Shown here piece after piece: positions 25,252 to 33,114 of a DNA stretch of 47,533 bases. Under the pieces are notes generated by a model. It searched no databases. It was not told the DNA's origin and saw nothing but the letters and a program-made list of their open reading frames with translations. Position 1 is the stretch's first letter, and each line of letters starts with the position of its first letter. Origin of the DNA: an uncultured Clostridia bacterium (lineage in GTDB: Bacteria > Bacillota > Clostridia > Christensenellales > Pumilibacteraceae); contig CANPVN010000011.1 in NCBI GenBank assembly GCA_947581755.1, positions 1-47,533 on the forward strand. Reading direction: 5' to 3'. The position numbers were made by a program, and so were the translations under genes.

Positions 25252-25935
25252 ATGATTTATGTAATTTCCGACATTCATGGAGAATACGAGTTGTTTTGTC
25301 GGCTTATGGACAAGATAAAGTTTAACGGCGGAGATACTTTGATTTCTTGCGGAGATACGGTTGACAAGGGGAGACATTCGATAAAACTCACAAAACTGCT
25401 TTTTTCCATGCCTAACGCAATATGTATCATGGGAAACCACGAGTATATGTTCGTCAATTATTACATGAATATCATGAAGGAGTCTCCTTCGGATTTCGAC
25501 GAAGTTCTCTCCTTGCTCAAAAGATATTTTCCCGACGACGGAGATTTGCTCGATTGGGAGACTGTGGACAGACTCGAGGCGTTGCCTTTTTATTACGAAA
25601 CCGAGGATTTTCTATGCGTTCACGCAAGCGTGCTTTTGGATAAAGACAAACATTTTATTCCTCTCGATGACATACCGCCCGAACAGTTTGTGTATCCGAG
25701 AAATTTCAAGGATAAAAATATTATTCCCGTCAATGAAAAATGCGTATTTTTCGGGCATACTCCCACGAGTTATCTCGGTGGCGGCGCGTTTATAGTGGGT
25801 TATAAGCGCGAAGGCGTAAAGGGTGACAACGTGCGAGATTATTACAAGATACATCTCGACCTCGGGACTTACCAAAGCGGAGTCCTCGGCTGTTTCCGCA
25901 CCGATGATTGCAGAGCATTTTATGTCGAAAGATAA
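25252..25935 (+). CDS. Calcineurin-like metallophosphoesterase (PPP-type)
   Basis: A 227-residue protein with the complete PPP-type metal-site set: D7-x-H9 (ISDIHGE), GDTVDKG (D35), GNHE (N62-H63), a later HAS histidine, and GHTPT. Such small PPP enzymes act as Ser/Thr protein phosphatases or ApaH-like dinucleotide hydrolases; sequence alone does not decide. The ATG has an AAGGAAAG site. It follows the TSUP permease by 42 bp. No clear terminator was seen after it. Confidence 0.85.
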   Translation: MIYVISDIHGEYELFCRLMDKIKFNGGDTLISCGDTVDKGRHSIKLTKLLFSMPNAICIMGNHEYMFVNYYMNIMKESPSDFDEVLSLLKRYFPDDGDLLDWETVDRLEALPFYYETEDFLCVHASVLLDKDKHFIPLDDIPPEQFVYPRNFKDKNIIPVNEKCVFFGHTPTSYLGGGAFIVGYKREGVKGDNVRDYYKIHLDLGTYQSGVLGCFRTDDCRAFYVER

Positions 25936-26012
25936 CTCGCCGTTTAAGATATTAATCAAACGATAAATCGGGAAGTTGATTTTGAAGCAACTTTGTACAT
26001 ATATAAATGTGA

Positions 26013-26018
26013 TATAAT
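26013..26018 (+). promoter_or_regulatory. -10-like element upstream of the XRE-type regulator
   Basis: TATAAT is present about 100 bp before the start codon, but no good -35 box lies at 16-18 bp. Confidence 0.35.
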
Positions 26019-26119
26019 AATAAAGAATATTATAAAAAGACTCAAAAAATGCGTCGTATCCATTCCGGGAGTCCGATATTCGAAAATTATATTATTCAAT
26101 AAGAGGAGGATAAATTATT

Positions 26120-26887
26120 ATGAATTTCAAATTCACTTATGACAAACAAGAAATCAAAAGAGCCGACATGCTGATCAAAAAGTCGGATTTTTCAGACGAT
26201 GACTATAATCAACAACTTATCAATAAGATTTGCAATAGCGAAAAATCGGTTGCCATTGATTTACGTAAGTTGTCGAAGAGAAAAGAGAGTTTGACATATT
26301 TCGTAAATTCGATAAAGGACGGACTTGAGGACAGACAAGAAAAGTGCGACAAAACGATATATGTGATAACGAATAAGAAATTTAATTTGTCTGCAAAAAT
26401 ATTAAACAATTTTGAGAATGAAAATTCCGTTTTTATGACCGGTTCTTTTAGCGGCGCGTATGATCTTAGAGTCGCATATAAAACTTCGGGAACGCTCCAA
26501 GAACAATTCGAAAAATTTGATTCCGAATTAAAAGAAGAAACGGTTTTTCGTGATTATTTATTGGGTTTGATTGACTCAAAAGGTTATAAAAAGTATTCCG
26601 ACGTTTATAAAGCGGCGGGAGTTTCGAGGTTCACTTTCAGTAAAATAACACGTTGTGACAATCCGCAAAGACCGTCCAAAGAGACGGTAGCGGCGTTGGC
26701 AATCGGCTTAAAACTTAATATTGATGAAGCGCAGAATTTTTATCATGCGGCAGGTTTCCATTTGGGTTCCGATTTTACAGACCGAATTATCAGATTCTTT
26801 ATTTCGGAAGCGATATATGATATCGATGCAATAAATTATTTCTTAGATAATAACGGGTATCCCGTTCTGGTAGGGAAAACAAAATAA
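26120..26887 (+). CDS. XRE-type regulator with a possible degenerate macro-domain-like N-terminus
   Basis: A 255-residue protein. Residues from about 140 match the HTH module found at the C-terminus of many macro-domain regulators in Clostridia: FRDYLLGLIDSKGYKKYSDVYKAAGVSRFTFSKI, then RPSKETVAALAIGLKLNIDEAQNFYHAAGF and YDIDAINYFL. The segment around residues 80-105 (KTIYVITNKKFNLSAKILNNF) resembles the last strand and helix of a macro domain, but the ADP-ribose-binding motifs are absent. It is separated from the ClpP/VirD4 operon by a strong terminator, so it may regulate that operon in trans or be unrelated. The AGGAGG site is strong. Confidence 0.6.
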   Translation: MNFKFTYDKQEIKRADMLIKKSDFSDDDYNQQLINKICNSEKSVAIDLRKLSKRKESLTYFVNSIKDGLEDRQEKCDKTIYVITNKKFNLSAKILNNFENENSVFMTGSFSGAYDLRVAYKTSGTLQEQFEKFDSELKEETVFRDYLLGLIDSKGYKKYSDVYKAAGVSRFTFSKITRCDNPQRPSKETVAALAIGLKLNIDEAQNFYHAAGFHLGSDFTDRIIRFFISEAIYDIDAINYFLDNNGYPVLVGKTK

Positions 26888-26941
26888 AAAGGTGATGTAA
26901 TATAGGCAAAAAGAACAATTTGATTTTCGTTCTTATAATCG

Positions 26942-26985
26942 GGTAGCTTGGAAAATGTTGCAATCCAAGCTACCTTTTTTATTTT
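26942..26985 (+). terminator. Strong terminator between the regulator and the ClpP operon
   Basis: GGTAGCTTGGA (26942-26952) is exactly complementary to TCCAAGCTACC (26964-26974), followed by TTTTTTATTTT. Confidence 0.85.
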
Positions 26986-27037
26986 AAAAAGGTATATATT
27001 ATAAGCCTAAAAACAATTCAAAAAAAGGAGAAGAACA

Positions 27038-27628
27038 ATGAATAAACATGAAGAATTTTCGTATCAGTACTCGTTACAAAGGAACACTATCAGTATTTTC
27101 GAGCCTATAACTCCCGAATGCGCCGAAAGAGTTATAGCGCAGATTTTTTATCTTAACGATAAGTTCAACACCGAGAGAGTTCCCAAGGGAGAGCGCATTA
27201 TAACCATGCAGATCAACTCTCCGGGCGGAAGTGTTTCCGACGGGCTTGCGATTTATGACGCGATGCACACTGTGGACGCTCAAATTTCCACCATAGGATT
27301 GGGCATGTGTGCCAGCATGGCGGCATTTCTGCTTTCGTCGGGGACAAAAGGGTTGCGCAGAGCTACAGAGAACTGCGAGGTGCTTATTCATCAGCCTTTG
27401 GGTGGAGCGAGCGGACAGGCGTCGGATATAATCATAGCGGCGAGACACATAGAGCGGGTGCGAGAGAGATTGAACAAAATACTTGCAGAGAATACGGGAA
27501 AGGATATAGAACAGATCCGTATCGACACTGACCGCGACACGGTGTTTGACGCGCGCGAGGCTTTGGAATACGGGCTTGTCGATAGGGTAATAGAGAATCA
27601 TCGACAAACATCTGTAAAAGAGATATAA
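27038..27628 (+). CDS. ClpP-family serine peptidase in the VirD4-like operon
   Basis: A 196-residue ClpP fold with a full catalytic triad, S93 (GMCASMAAF), H118 (LIHQPLGG) and D167 (DTDRD). The spacings of 25 and 49 residues are the same as in E. coli ClpP. The INSPGGSV oxyanion motif and the EALEYGLVDRVI end are intact, so it should be an active peptidase. It is not next to a normal clpX or trigger-factor gene. Instead it heads a tight operon with a Sel1/degenerate AAA+ protein, a VirD4-like ATPase and a winged-helix protein, suggesting a dedicated, non-housekeeping role. The ribosome site AAGGAG is strong and a terminator upstream isolates the unit. Confidence 0.88.
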   Translation: MNKHEEFSYQYSLQRNTISIFEPITPECAERVIAQIFYLNDKFNTERVPKGERIITMQINSPGGSVSDGLAIYDAMHTVDAQISTIGLGMCASMAAFLLSSGTKGLRRATENCEVLIHQPLGGASGQASDIIIAARHIERVRERLNKILAENTGKDIEQIRIDTDRDTVFDAREALEYGLVDRVIENHRQTSVKEI

Positions 27629-27641
27629 GGAGGGAGGAGAG

Positions 27642-29240
27642 ATGTTAACGCATTTTGAAGAAAAAGCATTGGAAGCCTATTTTTCGGCGGAGTGTTTGAC
27701 TCACCGATTTTTAGGAGACTCGGAATCTTTGTTCGATACATATTGCAAAATATTTTTGTTGTCGGAAGAGTCGGCTCAAAAGATAAAAGAAATCGCATTT
27801 TCGAAGCAACTCAAAGACATACAGACGCCGAATGATTATTTCAGGTATTCGCGATTGAAGCAATATACCGCTATCATATCGGACAGCGAAGGAATAAGCG
27901 ACGAATATGACGAGGCTATTTCGTTGAAGTATAAAGCAGTGACAGAGGTGTTGGATGTTTGCGACGCATTGAGAGATCCTCATGCCGCAAAGTCTTTGAT
28001 ATGCGAGAGTATCGTTCAAGCGGCGGACTTCGGACACATAATCGCTTGTTACACTTTGGGTATTTTGCAGATCGAGGGTATTTTATTCGATAAAGACATT
28101 CAGACGGGGATCGCGAGGTTGCAAAAATCCGCCGATTGGCTCAGTCTCGAAGGGTTGTTTGCTTCGCTCTACTACGGAGTCAAAGGGGAGAGGCGCTCGC
28201 GCTATATCTACGCGGTTTACGAGGAGTTGCAAAGAACGGGCAATAAACGATTATTCGAAAAAGTCAAAGCCGTTTACGGTGACTACACGAAGAATTACGA
28301 AGAAGTAAATTTGCTTGAAAAGGCGTTCAATTACGGCAAAGTAAAGCGTGAGACATATTCCAAGCCTCATTCGAGACTTGTTTTCAGCAATGTTTTGACA
28401 AAGAACAAAGCCATGTTTCTTTTGACGAGCAATCAAGCGCTTTTCGAAAGCGCGTGTTCGTTGCCGCTCAAGTTGTCCGACAAGAGTCCCCAAGTTGACT
28501 CCGAGGTATTCGAATCTTCGCTCGTTCCCGCATACTCTCTCACGATCGGCGCAAAATTGAAGGGAACGGAAGCGGTACGCTCTGATTGCAAGCCTTTATG
28601 TATAGTGTCGGACAGTCATGTTTTACTCGAATATTTTGCGGGACTTGTAACAAAGAGCCTCAAAGGAACTCATATCGAGCAAATCGATATGGGAGATATG
28701 AACGACTGCGATTTCATACCCACAGACAAGAATGTTTTCGTATGCAGTTGCGACGAAGAAAAAGCCAATGTATACTTGCTCTTTTTCGAGGGCGAGATAC
28801 AATCCGATATTTTCGATCGTTGCGGAGTATTTCTTCAACGCAAAAAGCGCGCAAAATTCATGTTGAACGAACCCGGCGCAACGCTTGACTTGTCGAGCAT
28901 TGTTCCTATATGTTTTTCCGACAAGCAAAACGCAAAGACCTTGCAAGAATATTGCGAGATCCTCGATGTGGGCGAGTTGTCCAAGTCCGAGAGGGCAAAA
29001 TTTATCGATTACATAGTCGAGTCCAAACGCGCGCTCTTTGAATCCGAAGAGATAAAAACCGACAAAGAAGTTCTCGATCGTTTGGGCGAGTACGATATCG
29101 ACACTATCGAATTGATCGTCGGAGAATGTCTTGCGGGCAGCGCGGACAAAAGACAGCCTTTGACTGTCGAAAATTTACAGCCTTATATGAGTAAATACGA
29201 TACTCATAACTATTACGGCTTCGGGGGTATAAAGCAATGA
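27642..29240 (+). CDS. Sel1-like protein with a probable degenerate AAA+ module
   Basis: A 532-residue protein of no recognised family. Residues 120-180 contain at least one Sel1/TPR-like pair (AADFGHIIACYTLGILQIEG, DKDIQTGIARLQKSADWLS). Residues about 310-500 follow the order of an AAA+ module, namely a strand and helix (PLCIVSDSHVLLEYFAGLVTKSL), a Walker-B-like strand (NVYLLFFEGE), a sensor-like strand (SIVPICFSD) and a helical lid (YDIDTIELIVGE). The P-loop glycines, lysine and the DE pair are missing. It may be a non-hydrolysing adaptor for the ClpP upstream. It starts 13 bp after clpP, and its stop codon overlaps the VirD4-like start by 4 bp. Confidence 0.5.
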   Translation: MLTHFEEKALEAYFSAECLTHRFLGDSESLFDTYCKIFLLSEESAQKIKEIAFSKQLKDIQTPNDYFRYSRLKQYTAIISDSEGISDEYDEAISLKYKAVTEVLDVCDALRDPHAAKSLICESIVQAADFGHIIACYTLGILQIEGILFDKDIQTGIARLQKSADWLSLEGLFASLYYGVKGERRSRYIYAVYEELQRTGNKRLFEKVKAVYGDYTKNYEEVNLLEKAFNYGKVKRETYSKPHSRLVFSNVLTKNKAMFLLTSNQALFESACSLPLKLSDKSPQVDSEVFESSLVPAYSLTIGAKLKGTEAVRSDCKPLCIVSDSHVLLEYFAGLVTKSLKGTHIEQIDMGDMNDCDFIPTDKNVFVCSCDEEKANVYLLFFEGEIQSDIFDRCGVFLQRKKRAKFMLNEPGATLDLSSIVPICFSDKQNAKTLQEYCEILDVGELSKSERAKFIDYIVESKRALFESEEIKTDKEVLDRLGEYDIDTIELIVGECLAGSADKRQPLTVENLQPYMSKYDTHNYYGFGGIKQ

Positions 29241-30931
29241 ACAATATAAATTTACTTGAAAATTACGATAACGTAAAGAACTATTCCTATAAAGATATGG
29301 ACGAAACGTTTCCCAACAGCGTCTATTATGACGAGTTGGGAGAGCGTGAAACGGTAGGCGTTCTGAAAGCCAATCGTTATGTAAACGGAAGGCTTTTACA
29401 GACCTTTTCCGAAAAAGAAAATCACTTGTTGTGCATAGCGGGCACGAGACTCGGAAAGACGAGTTCGTTTGTCATTCCTCAGATTTTTTCCTTTGCGAAA
29501 GCGAAAAATAAGCGCAGCATGGTGATTTCCGATCCCAAGGGAGAGATCTACCGCAAGACCTCAGCCATGCTGCAAAAAGAGGGCTACAAAGTACTTTTGA
29601 TCAATTTCCGCGACTATAAGCACAGCGAGTGTTGGAACCCGTTGACTCCCATATATCGCAAATTTCAGGAGATGTACCGAATTTATGACGAAGTCGAACT
29701 CGTCGATACGCCCGAGGGTCCCAAGAATAAATTCGATGGCGTGATTTACGACAACGAATACGAACTCGAGCAAGTCATAGAACGCCAAAGAAATATAATA
29801 TTGATAGACGTCGGCAATATGATAGACACCTTATCGATGATGATAATACCCAACATATATTACGAGAAGGACCCCTTTTGGACCAACGCGTCGCGAGATG
29901 TGTTGCGCGCGATACTCTACGCCATGCTTGAGGACAGCCGTCCCGAGTTGCTTAAAGACAGCGGACGAACGCGGATTACCGAAGACACTTATTCGTTTTC
30001 CACGATTATTGCGCTTATGAACACTTTCGATTCCGATATGCTTGACAGCGACTTTTTCAGCGAGAGACCCGATACTTCGACCGCCGCTCAGATAATACGC
30101 GCTACCATTCCCGAGCATGCGCAAGTTACAAAGGATTGTATAGTAAGCACATTTTCCACAAAGATGTCGATTTTCCGCGAGAGCGCGATACAGACGATCA
30201 CTCGTTGCAACTCGTTTGATATGAATATATTGACGGGAGATGAGCCCGTTGCGCTTTTCATTGATTTCAGAGATGAAGTAAAAGTACATTATACGGTAAT
30301 TACTCTCTTTATTCAGGACGCTTACAAGTTGCTGATAGAGCACGCAAACAACCAAAAGGACGGCAAGCGGAAAATTCCCTTTTACTTTATTCTCGATGAG
30401 TTCGGCAATTTCCCCGAGTTGAACAATTTTTCGACTATAATTTCCGCGTGCGCAGGACGAAACATATTCTTTATGATAATACTTCAGTCCTATGCTCAAC
30501 TTAATGCGGTTTACGGCGGAGCGGTTGCCGCGGTAATAAGGGATAATCTTAACCAACATATATTTTTCGGTTCCAATAATCCCGAGACTTTGGAAGAGTT
30601 TTCCCGTGAATGCGGCTTTATAACGCGAATTTCTCCGTTGTCGGCGTTGAACGGAGACGGTCCCGAAATCAACGCTTACCAATTGGAGACCATTCCGCTC
30701 ATGCCCAAAAGCAAACTCATGCACTTCGAACAGGGCGAATGTGTCATCACCGAAGCGAACTCGGGCTATGTGCTTTTTTCCAAGCTCGAAAGATACTATT
30801 TGTGCAAAGAGTATACCGATATTCCCGAGAACGACGAAAAACAATATATTGGCGGCGTAGACCCTTTTCAACGACGATACATGTATTTCTCGCCTGCGCC
30901 CAAGCCCAAAAAGAACCCTTTTGATTTTTAA
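29237..30931 (+). CDS. Soluble VirD4/TraG-like DNA-pumping ATPase
   Basis: A 564-residue RecA-fold ATPase of the VirD4/TraG coupling-protein type. The P-loop GTRLGKT is at residues 69-75, MVISDPKGEIYRKT follows, and the Walker B motif FILDEFGNFPEL has D387-E388. The family segments FMIILQSYAQLNAVYG and IFFGSNNPETLEEFSRECG are also present. Unlike canonical coupling proteins it has no N-terminal membrane helices, and no relaxase, VirB4 or other transfer gene is nearby. It is translationally coupled to the gene before it (ATGA overlap). A cytoplasmic DNA- or protein-translocating motor working with the operon's ClpP is an inference. Confidence 0.85.
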   Translation: MNNINLLENYDNVKNYSYKDMDETFPNSVYYDELGERETVGVLKANRYVNGRLLQTFSEKENHLLCIAGTRLGKTSSFVIPQIFSFAKAKNKRSMVISDPKGEIYRKTSAMLQKEGYKVLLINFRDYKHSECWNPLTPIYRKFQEMYRIYDEVELVDTPEGPKNKFDGVIYDNEYELEQVIERQRNIILIDVGNMIDTLSMMIIPNIYYEKDPFWTNASRDVLRAILYAMLEDSRPELLKDSGRTRITEDTYSFSTIIALMNTFDSDMLDSDFFSERPDTSTAAQIIRATIPEHAQVTKDCIVSTFSTKMSIFRESAIQTITRCNSFDMNILTGDEPVALFIDFRDEVKVHYTVITLFIQDAYKLLIEHANNQKDGKRKIPFYFILDEFGNFPELNNFSTIISACAGRNIFFMIILQSYAQLNAVYGGAVAAVIRDNLNQHIFFGSNNPETLEEFSRECGFITRISPLSALNGDGPEINAYQLETIPLMPKSKLMHFEQGECVITEANSGYVLFSKLERYYLCKEYTDIPENDEKQYIGGVDPFQRRYMYFSPAPKPKKNPFDF

Positions 30932-30949
30932 TATATGAGAGGTGGATCG

Positions 30950-32155
30950 ATGAAAGAAGAAATTTTGAAATATATAAGGAAAAACAAAACGGCGACGCTT
31001 GCCATGATCCGAAAAGACTTTTCGCTCGGATATAACGAGGCAAAAAACATTCTCGATGATCTGGTAAAGGAAAACGCCGTGAATTATGACAACAAAAATT
31101 GTTACACTCCCAAGAAAACGGAAACAAAGAAGAACTCCATAAGAAGAGACGCGCGCAGATCCTTATACCAACACTACCATCCCGACGGACCCCATCGCCG
31201 AGATACCCCCGAATTTATCGAAAATTGGATGCAGAGAATGAGGGATAAAATACAAAGTGAGTGCGATGAATCCGATGACGACAAATCCGATGATGACGAC
31301 GACGAAGAAGAGAATATCGAAAAAAGCTCCTGCTTCGATGATGACGACGAAGAAGAGAATATCGAAAAAAGCTCCTGCTTCGATGATGACGACGATAAAA
31401 AAGATTATTTCTTGTTCGATCCCGAAAAGGATGGCTTTTTAGATGATGACGATAACTGGGACGCGACTCATTGTAACGATGACAGACCCGCAATAATCAA
31501 CGGCGAACGCATCTCGATAGACATTATAGACGAATCTTCGTTTCCCGAGAGTACGGAAATAAAAAAACTGTATTTTGCGTGTCGCCTCAAGAGGGCAATA
31601 AAAACCGTTCAGCGCGGCACAAAATTGTTTTTGAAATCTCCCTATAAGGGATCGGACTTGATGTTTGAAATACTTCTTTCCAAGGGCTCGATATATCTCA
31701 GCGATAACGGCTCGGTTCTGGAGAAGTTCGGGAACAAAGATAACGGCAAAGTAAGGGACGACGATGTTCCCGAAGCGATTTTACGGGAATTTAATATCCT
31801 CAGAATAGGCGACGAGTTTCAAATGGAAGTAACCGAAGATAACGCGTTCGTCGGATTTGCGAATTTTTGCTATGCGATAAAGAAAATTTGCGATTACAAA
31901 AGAGGAGACTCGGTATTGCTCGGTGATTTCACGAGACTCGACAGATTCAAGAAAGATGTTATCAGAGGTATTATTCTCGACAAACCCGATATAAGAAGGA
32001 CGGAAGCAATTCTTATCATGAAAGACAAATACATGAAATGCAAAGACAGTCATGATTACGACAAGATAATAACCTATGCCGAAGGAGTCAAGGAATTGAC
32101 TTTATTGAACGACAGTCAATTCGACAATTACAGAAAACAAATTTTGAGCGAATAA
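30950..32155 (+). CDS. Winged-helix (FtsK-gamma-like) protein with acidic linker and DUF1828-like C-terminus
   Basis: A 401-residue protein. Residues 1-55 resemble the FtsK gamma winged helix (IRKDFSLGYNEAKNILDDLV), which binds specific DNA and orients a translocase. Residues about 100-175 are extremely acidic (Asp/Glu runs) and contain an exact 45-bp tandem duplication. The C-terminal part, with SKGSIYLSDNGSVLEKFG and a following helical region, resembles DUF1828, a domain of unknown function. The ATG at 30950 follows GAGGTGG; the ATG at 30935 lies ahead of that site. It is the last gene of the ClpP/VirD4 operon and a plausible DNA-recognition partner for the ATPase. Confidence 0.6.
   Translation: MKEEILKYIRKNKTATLAMIRKDFSLGYNEAKNILDDLVKENAVNYDNKNCYTPKKTETKKNSIRRDARRSLYQHYHPDGPHRRDTPEFIENWMQRMRDKIQSECDESDDDKSDDDDDEEENIEKSSCFDDDDEEENIEKSSCFDDDDDKKDYFLFDPEKDGFLDDDDNWDATHCNDDRPAIINGERISIDIIDESSFPESTEIKKLYFACRLKRAIKTVQRGTKLFLKSPYKGSDLMFEILLSKGSIYLSDNGSVLEKFGNKDNGKVRDDDVPEAILREFNILRIGDEFQMEVTEDNAFVGFANFCYAIKKICDYKRGDSVLLGDFTRLDRFKKDVIRGIILDKPDIRRTEAILIMKDKYMKCKDSHDYDKIITYAEGVKELTLLNDSQFDNYRKQILSE
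31304..31393 (+). repeat. Exact 45-bp tandem duplication in the acidic linker
   Basis: Two identical 45-bp units (31304-31348 and 31349-31393) encode EEENIEKSSCFDDDD twice. Identity at the DNA level suggests a recent slippage event. The frame is kept. Confidence 0.85.
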
Positions 32156-32212
32156 CTCCGAGAGAGAGGGCGGATTTGGGACTTTCTTTGTGTAAAAAAG
32201 GCTCGTGACGGG

Positions 32213-32241
32213 TTGACTTCGGCGTATATAACGGTTAAAAT
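32213..32241 (+). promoter_or_regulatory. Promoter of the esterase gene
   Basis: TTGACT (32213-32218) and TAAAAT (32236-32241) are separated by 17 bp. Confidence 0.7.
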
Positions 32242-32259
32242 AGAAAGCGGTGATAAAAT

Positions 32260-32940
32260 ATGTTTGAAAAGATCATGGATTTCCAAGCCGAAGGAAAGAG
32301 CGTAGACGTTTACTCGGCGGGGATCGAGAACAAGCCTATTATTTATTTTAACGCTTTCGAAGGCGAGAGACAACTCATTATCGAGGAACTGAGGGAACGT
32401 AAGGCGGATTTCAACCTTGTCGTTATCGGCAATTTGAATTGGAATCACGATATGTCTCCTTGGGCAAGCGCGGCGGTCATAAAAGGCGATTTACCGTTTA
32501 CGGGCGGCGGGGAGAGTCACCTCGGACTTATGACAGAGAGGATCCTTCCCGTTGCCGAAAAAGCCTTGCCCGCAGTTTCCGCAAGAGGGATCGCGGGCTA
32601 TTCCTTGGCGGGACTGTTTGCGATATACGCCCTGTACGAAACGGAGTCGTTTTCTCTTGCGGCGAGCATGTCGGGCTCCATGTGGTTTGAGGGTTTCGTC
32701 GAATTTGCCTTGACTCATGAGTTGAAACGAAAACCCGAGTATCTCTTTTTCTCGTTGGGAGACAGAGAAAGCATGACGAAGAATGTCGTTCTCGGGAGAG
32801 TCGGAAGCAACACAGAGACTATCGTCTCGGAATACAAAAGGCGAGGTATCGAAACGGAATTTACGCTCTCGTCGGGCAATCACTTCAAAGACGTGGGGAA
32901 ACGCATAGCGGACGGTCTTATGCGTGTGGGAAAAAGATGA
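32260..32940 (+). CDS. Putative alpha/beta-hydrolase esterase (esterase D / Fes-like fold)
   Basis: A 226-residue protein with the nucleophile elbow GYSLAG (S115), preceded by the strand ARGIAG. A catalytic His is likely in SSGNHFKDVGKRI near the end and an Asp in FSLGDRES. This matches the COG2382/COG2819 putative esterase group, which includes siderophore and acyl esterases; the substrate is unknown. It has its own promoter and a terminator that overlaps its stop codon, so it is monocistronic. Confidence 0.75.
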   Translation: MFEKIMDFQAEGKSVDVYSAGIENKPIIYFNAFEGERQLIIEELRERKADFNLVVIGNLNWNHDMSPWASAAVIKGDLPFTGGGESHLGLMTERILPVAEKALPAVSARGIAGYSLAGLFAIYALYETESFSLAASMSGSMWFEGFVEFALTHELKRKPEYLFFSLGDRESMTKNVVLGRVGSNTETIVSEYKRRGIETEFTLSSGNHFKDVGKRIADGLMRVGKR

Positions 32941-32968
32941 CGAGTCGTCGAGGGCGGCTCGTCTTTTC
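32939..32968 (+). terminator. Terminator of the esterase gene
   Basis: GACGAGTCG (32939-32947) pairs with CGGCTCGTC (32955-32963), 9 bp with one G-U, then TTTTCG. The stem includes the last two bases of the stop codon. Confidence 0.6.
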
Positions 32969-33053
32969 GAACTTGAAAGAGGCAAAACGAGCGTAGCATT
33001 TAAGAAAAAGTTCGGAAAAAAAAGGAAGGATTTCGCAAGATAGCGCAAATCGA

Positions 33054-33082
33054 TTGACACTTTCGCCGTAAATCATTATACT
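33054..33082 (+). promoter_or_regulatory. Promoter of the Gate-domain gene
   Basis: TTGACA (33054-33059) and TATACT (33077-33082) are separated by 17 bp. Confidence 0.75.
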
Positions 33083-33114
33083 TTTTAAGGTAATAATCAT
33101 ACGGAGAAAAATTT

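Noticed and set aside
26041..26119. CRISPR or other direct-repeat array
   Set aside because: No regularly spaced direct repeats were seen here or elsewhere in the window.
27038..32155. Conjugative element or ICE
   Set aside because: Only the VirD4-like ATPase is present; there is no relaxase, VirB4, VirB6, integrase or origin-like sequence in the window.
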